Origin: CAIXSC01 sp040381235
Lineage (GTDB): Bacteria; Planctomycetota; Planctomycetia; Pirellulales; Pirellulaceae
DNA length: 15,538 nucleotides
Direction of reading: 5' to 3'
Assembly (NCBI GenBank): GCA_040381235.1
Contig: JBEIHS010000088.1
Span: 1 to 15,538, forward strand
How positions within the stretch are numbered: position 1 is the first letter of the stretch; each line of letters opens with the position of its first letter. The notes beneath the pieces are model-generated. The model had not been told where the DNA came from and did not search any database. It saw nothing but the letters and a program-made list of their open reading frames with translations. Position numbers and translations under genes: made by a program. Positions 6,421 through 13,443 of the stretch are shown here, piece after piece.

Positions 6421-7014
6421 ATGCGAAGTATGCTTTCGATGGGCGGATGGAAGCTCGGGGCGGTCGCCCTGGCGATCGCGGTTTGCTCGGCTGCGGCCGA
6501 TTCCCGGGCGGCTGACGAATACGCTTACGATCTGGTGCACTCGTCGGTGACCTTCAAGGCGCGGCACTTGGACATCAGCTGGATCCATGGCCGCTTTAAC
6601 CAAGTGGATGGAAAGTTCGCGATCGACCGCCAGGACCCGGCCAAGTCGTCGTTTCAATTGACGATCAAGGCGGATAGCGTCGACACGGGCAACAAGGCCC
6701 GCGACGAGCATCTTCGCCAGCCCGACTACTTCGACACCAAGCAGTTCCCCACAATCGACTTCAAAAGCACAGCGGTCAAGGCGATCGATGGCGGCTTCGA
6801 AGTCACCGGCGACTTCACCATGCACGGCGTCACCAAGAAGATCACCTTTCCGCTCATGGGCGGCAAGGAAATCGAGTCCCGGGGTGTGAAGCGAGTGGGA
6901 TTCTCAACCGAACTGAAACTGAAACGCAGCGATTTCAACTTCGACAAATCGGCGATCGGCGCGATCGGCGACGAGGCGATCATCCTCATCGACTGCGAAG
7001 GCATGCGGAAATAG
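6421..7014 (+). CDS. YceI family periplasmic protein
   Basis: 197 residues; the ATG at 6421 has AAAGGA 7 nt upstream. Residues 1-30 form a signal peptide: a basic start, a hydrophobic core GAVALAIAVCSAAA and a likely cleavage after DSRA. The mature part follows the YceI lipocalin-like beta-barrel pattern: YDLVHSSVTFKARHL near the start, then GRFNQVDGKFAID, DSVDTGNKARDEHLRQPDYFD, FPTIDFKST, GDFTMHGVTKKITFPL, a KRSDFNF strand and GDEAIILIDCEG at the end. Members bind isoprenoid or other long-chain lipids in an internal channel and act in the periplasm; the ligand here is unknown. The next gene begins 3 nt after the stop, so the two are probably one operon, suggesting that the lipid-binding protein works with that membrane protein. 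Confidence 0.9.
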   Translation: MRSMLSMGGWKLGAVALAIAVCSAAADSRAADEYAYDLVHSSVTFKARHLDISWIHGRFNQVDGKFAIDRQDPAKSSFQLTIKADSVDTGNKARDEHLRQPDYFDTKQFPTIDFKSTAVKAIDGGFEVTGDFTMHGVTKKITFPLMGGKEIESRGVKRVGFSTELKLKRSDFNFDKSAIGAIGDEAIILIDCEGMRK

Positions 7015-7017
7015 CCG

Positions 7018-8358
7018 ATGCCCGACCTGAGGCTCTACGCAGCCGCGATCGGCCTCGCGGGCGCGATCGCGGCGGCCGGAGCTATTCTCTACGGTCTGTG
7101 CTGTGCTGTCCGCGCATCTTCGGCGGCCAGCCAAACGCGTGCGCGGTGGTTTGCACGATTCTCAACTTGCGTGGCGAACACATGGTTCGCCCCTGGCTGC
7201 CTCGGGCTCGCGTGGCTCGCGCTGGCGATCATCGCCGGCTGGTGGGTGCTCGAAATCACCCCCCGCTGGCCTCCCCGCAACGGACTCGACCGGCTGTTGA
7301 TCCTGGTGCTGCCAGCAGCTTGGCTCGGCATCGTCGCCATCCGTGTCGTGGCGAAGAACCGGTTCTTGGACCGCAACCCGGACCGCAACCCAGAGAGCAA
7401 CCCGGAGAATGATGCGGACAGCGAGCCGGACAGCGAGCCGGAGAACGATCCGGAGAGCAACCCGGCAAGCAACCGGGAGAGCGACGATGGGAATAGCCCA
7501 GAGAACAGCGTCGAGAGCATTCCCGCAAACCGACCGGATAGCAGTCACCCGAACAAACACCCGCGTGTGGCGGATCGTGCGCCACCGCGTCTTCACACGC
7601 TAGCGCCATGGCGCGGGCGGCTCGCCTGGGGCCTGTTGGCGGCCAGTATCTTGCCGACGCTCCTGTGGGGCTCGGTCCATCTGCGAGTTGAATCGTCGGA
7701 TGGCCCCTGGCCGCTCGTCCCGTGGCTGGTCCGCGCGGGAGTCTGGACGTTATTGACGCTCGTCTTCGTCGTTCACCGCGAATGGTTGGAACGACTGGAA
7801 CAACGGACGGCGGACGGATCGGTGCGCACCGCACTGGCGCTCGCGGTCGGGACAGCGGCCCAGTTGATACTCTGCGGCGGATATCTCAAGGGTGGCGCGG
7901 CCGCTTTGCCGGTGGCGGCAGCGTTGCTGGGTGGCGCCTTGCCGATCGCGGCAGTCGCCACCGGGGCAATACGGCTTCGCGGTTGGGCGGCGGCGGCCAG
8001 CGGAGGCGACACGCTGGTCGTTTCCCTCGCGGCGGTCGCTCTCGCGGGCTGGTTGGTGGTGGGCACCTGTTTTGGCAACGTGGGCCTCCTTCCCGCCGCC
8101 GTCACCTGGCTCGCCCCGCTACTGGCCGCCGCCGTCGATTGGCTGTGGCCGGCTCGCCCCTCGCGAACCGGCCGGCGCCGGCTGGGGCGATGGCTCGCGC
8201 GCATCGGCTTGGTCGCACTCCCGCTGGCGCTGGTCGCGACAGTGGCCTTCCGCCAATTCGAACAGAAGTATCGGCCGTTCACGAGCCGCGATCCGGTCCC
8301 AGGGACCACGCGGTCGATCGCCGCCGACTTCCCCGCGCCTGCCCGATCCGCTCGTTGA
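7018..8358 (+). CDS. Polytopic membrane protein of unknown function with acidic repeat linker
   Basis: 446 residues, not recognised as a known family. The ATG lies 3 nt after the YceI stop; GGAA about 9 nt upstream may serve as a ribosome site, and translational coupling is likely. Three hydrophobic segments (about 6-30, 61-80, 92-111) come first. Then a 64-residue linker (118-181) made of tetrapeptides of the type [D/E]-x-x-P, strongly acidic at first and turning basic (HPNKHPRV) at its end. Then about seven more segments (about 202-221, 232-252, 270-288, 295-318, 332-356, 358-377, 393-411). The C-terminal tail is Arg/Pro-rich. The linker is coded by a 12-bp tandem repeat and may be a recent expansion. 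No catalytic motif is visible. A lipid- or isoprenoid-related role is possible only by association with YceI. Confidence 0.7.
   Translation: MPDLRLYAAAIGLAGAIAAAGAILYGLCCAVRASSAASQTRARWFARFSTCVANTWFAPGCLGLAWLALAIIAGWWVLEITPRWPPRNGLDRLLILVLPAAWLGIVAIRVVAKNRFLDRNPDRNPESNPENDADSEPDSEPENDPESNPASNRESDDGNSPENSVESIPANRPDSSHPNKHPRVADRAPPRLHTLAPWRGRLAWGLLAASILPTLLWGSVHLRVESSDGPWPLVPWLVRAGVWTLLTLVFVVHREWLERLEQRTADGSVRTALALAVGTAAQLILCGGYLKGGAAALPVAAALLGGALPIAAVATGAIRLRGWAAAASGGDTLVVSLAAVALAGWLVVGTCFGNVGLLPAAVTWLAPLLAAAVDWLWPARPSRTGRRRLGRWLARIGLVALPLALVATVAFRQFEQKYRPFTSRDPVPGTTRSIAADFPAPARSAR
7369..7560 (+). repeat. 12-bp-periodic coding repeat ([D/E]xxP linker, 16 units)
   Basis: Sixteen 12-bp units run in frame: for example GACCGCAACCCG, GAGAGCAACCCG, GACAGCGAGCCG (twice) and GAGAACGATCCG. 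Early units are close copies, later ones degrade. Every unit starts at the same codon position, so the reading frame is kept. Confidence 0.85.
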
Positions 8359-8402
8359 CGAAGCTCGTCGCAAAAGTCGCCGTGACTCTTCGAACTGTCG
8401 GC

Positions 8403-8423
8403 GTTGGAACAGGTTGTTCCAAC
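8403..8423. other. Perfect 9-bp palindromic hairpin
   Basis: GTTGGAACA and TGTTCCAAC are perfect reverse complements around a GGT loop, 45 nt after the stop of the preceding + strand gene. There is no T-run. It could act as a factor-independent mRNA 3' end or be a member of a dispersed palindrome family. It shares the GTTGGA...TCCAAC edges with the palindromes at the right end of the window. Confidence 0.6.
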
Positions 8424-8486
8424 CGTTGCGAGCTTTGCGAGCCTTGCCAGCGTTACGAGCGTTGCCAGCGTTACGAGCGTTGCGCC
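8424..8486. repeat. Nonanucleotide tandem array (CGTTGCGAG type, 7 units)
   Basis: Seven 9-mers directly follow the hairpin: CGTTGCGAG, CTTTGCGAG, CCTTGCCAG, CGTTACGAG, CGTTGCCAG, CGTTACGAG and CGTTGCGCC. Units 3-4 and 5-6 form an 18-bp higher-order pair. The open frames through it (Ala-Ser-Val repeats) are a by-product and not likely a gene. Confidence 0.8.
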
Positions 8487-8536
8487 TTGGCGCGAACCTA
8501 ATCAGTCACCGCAGCGAATCGCCGTCGGCAGAATCT

Positions 8537-8574
8537 CGCGTCAAGACGCGAAGCATCCGCTACGTCTTGCCGCG
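8537..8574 (-). terminator. Stem-loop just 3' of the RND gene
   Basis: CGCG-T-CAAGACG (8537-8548) pairs with CGTCTTG-C-CGCG (8563-8574): 11 pairs with one mismatch around a 14-nt loop. It begins 6 nt past the stop of the minus-strand exporter gene, where a terminator is expected between two convergent genes. No T-run follows, so termination is inferred from position only. Confidence 0.4.
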
Positions 8575-8579
8575 TTGTC

Positions 8580-11500
8580 TCATCGGCCGTGCGGCGTTTC
8601 GCGCGGCTGCCGTTGCAGCACGTGGATGGCCGCTTCGTCGTGTGTGTGGCCGGCGTCGTGCCGGTCGTGCGCGGACGACGCGCCGGCCCGCTCGCGGCCG
8701 CGTTGACCGGAGTTCGCCCCGGCGTCTTCGTCCGATTTCATTTCCCGCGCGATCGAATCGGGCGGCTTCAGCGGACCGGCGCCTCGACGCGGCTTGAAGA
8801 ACGTGCCGAGCGGTCCGGCGAGCAAGGCGGGGAAGAACACCAGTTCGGCGACCACGCCCATGAACAAGATTGTCAGCATCAGGTAGCCGAAGCGCTGCGT
8901 CGGGACAAACGTGCTGAAGGCGAAGATCGACAAACCCAGGCCGCTGATGATCGCCGCCTGGAAAGTTGGCGTGGCGCAGCGTTTATACGCTCCAAGAATC
9001 GCGTCGAAGCGGCTCTTGCCGCTGTCCAGCTCCCAACGGAACCACGTCAAATAGTGGATCGTGTCGTCGACCGCGACCCCAAGCGCGATGCTGGCCGTCA
9101 TCATCGAACCGATATCGACGCTGATACCCGCCCAGCCCATCGCTCCGAAGATGACGAAGATCGGCAACACGTTCGGCAGCATCGCGATGATGCCGCAGGG
9201 AACGCTCCGGGAAATGAACATCATCAGCGGGGTGATCGTCACCAACGACCAGAAGGTGCTCTCGATCAAACTGTTCAGCAGGGTCCGCTGGGCCTTGTAG
9301 ACAATCGGCACGACGCCCGTGTAGACCGCCGAGATCGCCAAGTTCTGCTCGGCGGCCGTCTTCGACGTCTGGAGGTCGTACTTGTGATCGCGCAGGTCGA
9401 ACGTGAGCGGCGCCAAGGTCTTTAGTTGTTCGATATCGTACTGTTCGTGGTCGCTGACCAGGATGACGCAGTCGTAGCCCGCCCACTTCGTCTTCCAGTC
9501 CTTCGGCAGCGGCTCAACGCTCGGATCATGCCATTCCACCGGCATGCGGGCGACCGTCAGCAAGTCCCTCAGAGTCTGGGCGTAAACCTTGGTTTGCTGG
9601 ACCGGCGCGCGGGCCGCATGATCGCCCTCGCGAATGACCACAGGCCCTTTCGCGACGTCGGTCGCGGCAGCCGCTTCCGCCTCGCCACCCGCGGTTCCGC
9701 TTGACTCGCCCGCGCCGCCCTCGTTGCCGGCGGCTGGCGGCGTTTCCACGGCGCGCGTCTTGGCCGACTTCTTCTTGGCCTTGGCGGCGGGACTGGGCGA
9801 TTTAGCCCGGAGCCCCAGCGGTGCTCCGACCAACAGCACCTTGGTCCGGGCGAACGCCTTGGCCTCGGGCCGCTCGAGCAACTGGCGAATCAACATTTCG
9901 CGGTCGCGATGCGCGGTCATCACCGGTTCGATCGCGTGCTTCACCTCGGCGACAAACTCGCCGTAATCCAGGTTCTGCAACGCCCCGACCCGCATGCTCA
10001 CCCGCCACAACTCGCTCTGGTCGGCTTGGTCCAGCCGCAGGTATTCGGAATTCAAAAAGCTGTCGCGGTATCCCTCCAGACGCCGGGCCGTGGTCGACCG
10101 CAAAGCGAACGTGCGCGTGTCGCCCCGGACGCTCGGCAGCACCGGCGCGAATGTCGCGGCGGAAAACGAATGACCCGTCACATCCCAGCCCTGCTTGCCA
10201 AACTGCTGCTCAATCACGTTCTCGATGCGTTTGGCGAGCTCCATCCGCTCGAGCATGTTCAGCCGCACGGCGTCGTCGGCGGAAAACTCGGCGGCACCGC
10301 CCGCCGGATCCTTGGGGACCGACAGCATCCGCGGCTGGATCTTCACCACCACTTCCATCGGCACAAGCTTGCCGAGGTTCAATTCCAGCCAGTCGTAGTC
10401 TTTGAGGATCTTGGCATGGCCGTCGAACATCCGCAGCATGTTGACCGACGGCTTGATATGCCACATCCCCCAGCCCACACCCACGATCACGATGATGCAG
10501 GTTGCCGAGACCGCGTAATGATGGCGGATGATCCCGCCGCCAAAGAAGTTCCAAAAGTTCGTGAGGTACTTCTCGTACCAAGGGTTCTCGTCCCGCCGCT
10601 TCTGCTCGGCCGTCCGCGGCTTCTGCGGCCAGATTTGCAACGCGGCCGGCAGATAGGTGAACAGCAACAGCAGCGTCGACAACACGGCGATGCCGGAGAA
10701 CAACCCGAACTTGCGGATCGGCGTCAGGTCGCTCGTGAAGAGCGAAAACAAGCCAATGGCGGTCGTCATGTTGCACATGATGGCCGGCTTCCAGCCATGG
10801 GAAACGGCCGCCTCCGGCGCGCCGACCAAACCGTGGTCCTCCACCGCCTCGCGGTAGTAGTTCATCAAGTGCACGGCGCCGGAGATCGCCAGCACATACA
10901 CCAGCGACGGCATCGACATCAGGATGGCGTCGAGCGACTGATGGCACCAACCGACCAGCGCGATGCTGCTTACGGCGCTGATCCCGCCAACAAAGAAAAT
11001 GATGATCGTCGCGGAAATGGTGCGGAAACAGAGATAGGCGAGCGTCACGCCCAGGATGACGCAGAGCGAAACGAGCCGCATCAACGTGACCGACCCTTCC
11101 TCGTCAATCGCCACGTTGTCGACGGTCGGTCCGCCCAAATGCAGATCCGTCGTGCTGACTCCGCTGAGCGACGCGACGTCGTACAACCGGCCCAGCGGCT
11201 TGCCCATCAGGCCGCGGCCAATCACCCGATGCAGATCGATCGCCGCTTCGTCCGAGAGCACGATCATAAAGCAGGTCAGGTCGCTGTCCTGGCTGAACAA
11301 ACTCCCCTCGATCCGCCGCCGAGCCTCCTTCTCATTCCCTTCCAACACCCCGCCGGGACCGGTCAAGCCGGCCATCACCGTCGGTCCCGTGGTCACCGAA
11401 CGGAACAGCTGGGCGTCAAGACGCCGCGGATCTTCGTAGTACCACGCGCCGTCGACCGGCCCGAAACTGGTGACCAGCTTCCCCTCGACTTCGCCGCCCG

Positions 11501-12290
11501 CGATCGAACGCCAGATCTTGGCCGCCAACGCTCCCACCGGCGACTTGCCGCCCGACCACTCGTACAACATCCCGTCGGGCGTCAGGAAGTACCACAACCC
11601 GCCCTTGCCCTCGACCCACTTTTCGTCGCGCTGGCCCCAGTTGCGGTAGTCGTTGCCAGTGAAAAACAACCCCAGCTTGTCGCCAATGTATTCATGGCGC
11701 CTTTGCAGCGAGATGCTGTGCATCCCCCGCTCCTTAGCAGCCTCGGGCGCAGCGCTCGACGCCGTGGCCGACGGCGGCGGCGAAGCGGCCAATCCGTCGC
11801 CAGCCGCCGCCACGGAAGCGTCCGCCGGGGCCGTTTCCGGTGACGGTTCGCGGCCAGTGCCATCCGCAACCGCAGCGGGAGATGCGCTGGACGTCGCATC
11901 GGATGTCGCGCCGGACGTCGCATCGGACGTCGCATCGGATGTCGCATCGGATGTCGCATCGGACGTCGCAGCCGCGCCGTTGGCTTCGGCATCGATCCGC
12001 GCTTGCACGGACGGCGGGACTTGCGGGGCGAGCCACCGCAGCATGGCGTTGTAGCTTTCGTCTTCCTCGCGGCAGTTCGGCCAACTGGCCACGATGAACC
12101 GCTCACCAAGAAAATGCTTCCAAAACCATGCCATCTCCTGGGTCTCGACGAAAGTCGACGGCAGCCAGTCGCGGACGTCGTTTTTCATCGATTGCACAGA
12201 GACCCGGGCACCTCGCAAGGTGAACGGCACGATGAAAAACACGATCATCAGGATCGGGAGCGCCCACCGACCGAAAAAAGTCTGCTTCAT
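8580..12290 (-). CDS. MMPL/RND superfamily exporter
   Basis: 1236 residues from the ATG at 12290; this start puts the first membrane helix (11-27) near the N-terminus as in all RND proteins. The ribosome site is weak (GGGA about 13 nt away). Layout: helix 1, an extracytoplasmic loop (about 28-400), a five-helix sterol-sensing-like block (403-553), helix 7 (593-610), a second large loop (611-1008), a second block (1010-1160) and a 76-residue tail. The second block has GVAVDDTIHYL (1071-1081), the proton-relay motif of the HAE3/MMPL/HpnN group; the matching site of the first block reads AISGAVHL (468-475) with no acidic pair. Both loops carry Ala/Ser/Pro-rich linkers (103-186 with an ATSD repeat; 826-881, Lys-rich then Glu/Ala-rich). 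The tail has the His cluster HDRHDAGHTH. Such proteins move lipids or hydrophobic compounds with proton motive force; the substrate is unknown and no adaptor gene is adjacent. Confidence 0.85.
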   Translation of the reverse strand: MKQTFFGRWALPILMIVFFIVPFTLRGARVSVQSMKNDVRDWLPSTFVETQEMAWFWKHFLGERFIVASWPNCREEDESYNAMLRWLAPQVPPSVQARIDAEANGAAATSDATSDATSDATSDATSGATSDATSSASPAAVADGTGREPSPETAPADASVAAAGDGLAASPPPSATASSAAPEAAKERGMHSISLQRRHEYIGDKLGLFFTGNDYRNWGQRDEKWVEGKGGLWYFLTPDGMLYEWSGGKSPVGALAAKIWRSIAGGEVEGKLVTSFGPVDGAWYYEDPRRLDAQLFRSVTTGPTVMAGLTGPGGVLEGNEKEARRRIEGSLFSQDSDLTCFMIVLSDEAAIDLHRVIGRGLMGKPLGRLYDVASLSGVSTTDLHLGGPTVDNVAIDEEGSVTLMRLVSLCVILGVTLAYLCFRTISATIIIFFVGGISAVSSIALVGWCHQSLDAILMSMPSLVYVLAISGAVHLMNYYREAVEDHGLVGAPEAAVSHGWKPAIMCNMTTAIGLFSLFTSDLTPIRKFGLFSGIAVLSTLLLLFTYLPAALQIWPQKPRTAEQKRRDENPWYEKYLTNFWNFFGGGIIRHHYAVSATCIIVIVGVGWGMWHIKPSVNMLRMFDGHAKILKDYDWLELNLGKLVPMEVVVKIQPRMLSVPKDPAGGAAEFSADDAVRLNMLERMELAKRIENVIEQQFGKQGWDVTGHSFSAATFAPVLPSVRGDTRTFALRSTTARRLEGYRDSFLNSEYLRLDQADQSELWRVSMRVGALQNLDYGEFVAEVKHAIEPVMTAHRDREMLIRQLLERPEAKAFARTKVLLVGAPLGLRAKSPSPAAKAKKKSAKTRAVETPPAAGNEGGAGESSGTAGGEAEAAAATDVAKGPVVIREGDHAARAPVQQTKVYAQTLRDLLTVARMPVEWHDPSVEPLPKDWKTKWAGYDCVILVSDHEQYDIEQLKTLAPLTFDLRDHKYDLQTSKTAAEQNLAISAVYTGVVPIVYKAQRTLLNSLIESTFWSLVTITPLMMFISRSVPCGIIAMLPNVLPIFVIFGAMGWAGISVDIGSMMTASIALGVAVDDTIHYLTWFRWELDSGKSRFDAILGAYKRCATPTFQAAIISGLGLSIFAFSTFVPTQRFGYLMLTILFMGVVAELVFFPALLAGPLGTFFKPRRGAGPLKPPDSIAREMKSDEDAGANSGQRGRERAGASSAHDRHDAGHTHDEAAIHVLQRQPRETPHGR
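11892..11975 (-). repeat. 12-bp coding repeat in the exporter (ATSD linker, 7 units)
   Basis: Seven tandem units of [C/T]GTCGCATCGGA on the + strand, with variants in units 2 and 7, encode Ala-Thr-Ser-Asp repeats at residues 108-136 of the exporter, in its first extracytoplasmic loop. Unit length keeps the frame, and near-identity of the units suggests recent expansion. Confidence 0.9.
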
Positions 12291-12730
12291 GGCAATCAGA
12301 TGTCCCGGTGACGACAAGCCGTTGCTGCGTGTACCGCGAGTTCGCGGCACGGCAAGCCGGTTAGCAACGCAAGTTTTAACGAACTGGCGCGCGAATCCCA
12401 ACCCGGCAAGGAAAAACCGGGGCCCTCGACTAAGAACTTCGACCACGCCACGGCATGCTCGTTAAAGTCCTTGCCCGTCACGCCTTCCCGGCGATCCACC
12501 GGCACGCGAACCGCCGCCGACCCCCAACAAGCCCAACAGAACCCCCAGACTGCCAAGTCAACAGGCTCCTCAGAGAAAATGTGCCGGTCGCGGCCTCTAT
12601 ACCGCCTTCCAACCCCCACTTTCGCTATCCAAGCACACAACCCCCCGGGCCCCATGCATGCCAAGAAAAAAATCAGAAAAAAATCACCAGATCCCAAAAA
12701 CCTGCCAACCGCCAACTGCCAACCCCGCCC
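12291..12730. other. Gene-free 440-bp gap
   Basis: It separates the exporter start (12290) from the stop of the KtrA-like gene (12731). Next to the exporter there is a short palindrome, CCGCGA-GT-TCGCGG, within 12332-12347. Near the KtrA-like stop there are two A7 runs (12666-12672, 12677-12683) inside an 11-bp tandem duplication (12664-12685). They read as T7 runs on the minus strand and may help end the KtrA transcript, although no strong hairpin precedes them. I see no convincing promoter for the exporter. One open frame on the minus strand was rejected (see rejected list). Confidence 0.6.
12702..12722. repeat. Heptanucleotide tandem array (CTGCCAA, 3 units)
   Basis: CTGCCAA, CCGCCAA, CTGCCAA, ending 8 nt from the stop codon of the KtrA-like gene. 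Short, but the 7-bp period and the place at a gene end match the other arrays in the window. Confidence 0.6.
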
Positions 12731-13396
12731 CTAATCCAACTCCCGCAATCGATTCAAATCGGTCTGGCGCCCGACCACCACCAGCAACTGGTCATCGTTC
12801 AGGCGGAATTCGCCGTCGGGAAACATGTGCAGCTTGCCGCTGAGCGCGTCTTTCACGCCGACCACCGAGATGCCGAATGCCTTGCGGAGGTTGGCTTCGC
12901 GCAGCGTCACTCCCGAGAGGCTGCTCGGGGTCGTGATTTCCGCGAAACTGTACTCGGGATCGATCTTCATGAAATCGACGACGTTCGGCCAAGTCATGCG
13001 GTCGGCCAATTCCATGGCGATCTCGATTTCCGGGAAGATCACGCGTTCCACGCCCAAGCTCCTAAGCAACTTGGCGTGGTCTTGCGTGATCCCTTTGACG
13101 ATGATTCGCTTGGCCCCAAGCTCCCGGGCATGCAAGGCGCACAGCAGCGAGGGCGTGATGTTTTCGCCAAGGCTGATGAAGACGGCATGCGAGTTCTGCA
13201 GGCCGAGTTCCTTGAGCGATTCGGATTCGGTGACATCGGCGATCACCGCCTCGTAGAGCAGATGTTTCAGATCGTCGACGCGTTCGGGGTCCGAATCGAC
13301 CCCGGTCACGCGACAACCGTTCTGACACAGTTTCGTCGCCAGGGCCGTTCCAAACGACCCCAATCCCAACACCACAAACCGCCGCGTGTCGGCCAT
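12731..13396 (-). CDS. ktrA: KtrA/TrkA-type RCK protein, regulator of K+ uptake
   Basis: 221 residues, close to the 222 of Bacillus KtrA. GGGGA lies about 6 nt before the ATG. An N-terminal Rossmann domain shows VLGLGSFGTAL (9-19) with the GxGxxG nucleotide loop and an acidic residue, Asp34, ending the second strand (GVDSDPERV). The middle part (SLGENI, LGAKRIIVKG, HAKLLRSLGVERVIFPE) follows KtrA closely. The C-terminal third (about 135-221) is an RCK_C domain (SGVTLREANLRKAFGISVVGV...DDQLLVVVG). Such cytoplasmic rings bind ATP/ADP or NAD(H) and gate a KtrB/TrkH channel in the membrane. No channel gene is in the window, so the partner must be elsewhere. The gene lies 47 nt after the PQQ-like gene on the same strand and is probably co-transcribed with it. 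TrkA-like is an equal name; single RCK length favours KtrA. Confidence 0.85.
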   Translation of the reverse strand: MADTRRFVVLGLGSFGTALATKLCQNGCRVTGVDSDPERVDDLKHLLYEAVIADVTESESLKELGLQNSHAVFISLGENITPSLLCALHARELGAKRIIVKGITQDHAKLLRSLGVERVIFPEIEIAMELADRMTWPNVVDFMKIDPEYSFAEITTPSSLSGVTLREANLRKAFGISVVGVKDALSGKLHMFPDGEFRLNDDQLLVVVGRQTDLNRLRELD

Positions 13397-13443
13397 ACCG
13401 TTCCCCGTTTACTGACTTGCGAATCCCGCCGGCGCCCAGCGTG

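Noticed and set aside
8404..8706. + strand frame with Ala-Ser-Val repeats after the YceI unit
   Set aside because: The repeats are simply the translation of the nonamer array, and the frame runs into the exporter gene on the other strand.
9909..11843. Long + strand open frame (644 codons) opposite the RND exporter
   Set aside because: Composition (Arg, His, Gln, Asp) is that of an antisense shadow; the minus strand has a full RND exporter here.
12296..12715. Minus-strand frame of 139 codons filling the gap between the KtrA-like gene and the exporter
   Set aside because: It begins with TTG, uses many A/T-ending and AGG/AGA codons unlike its neighbours, reads through the poly-T tracts and a heptad array, and resembles no family.
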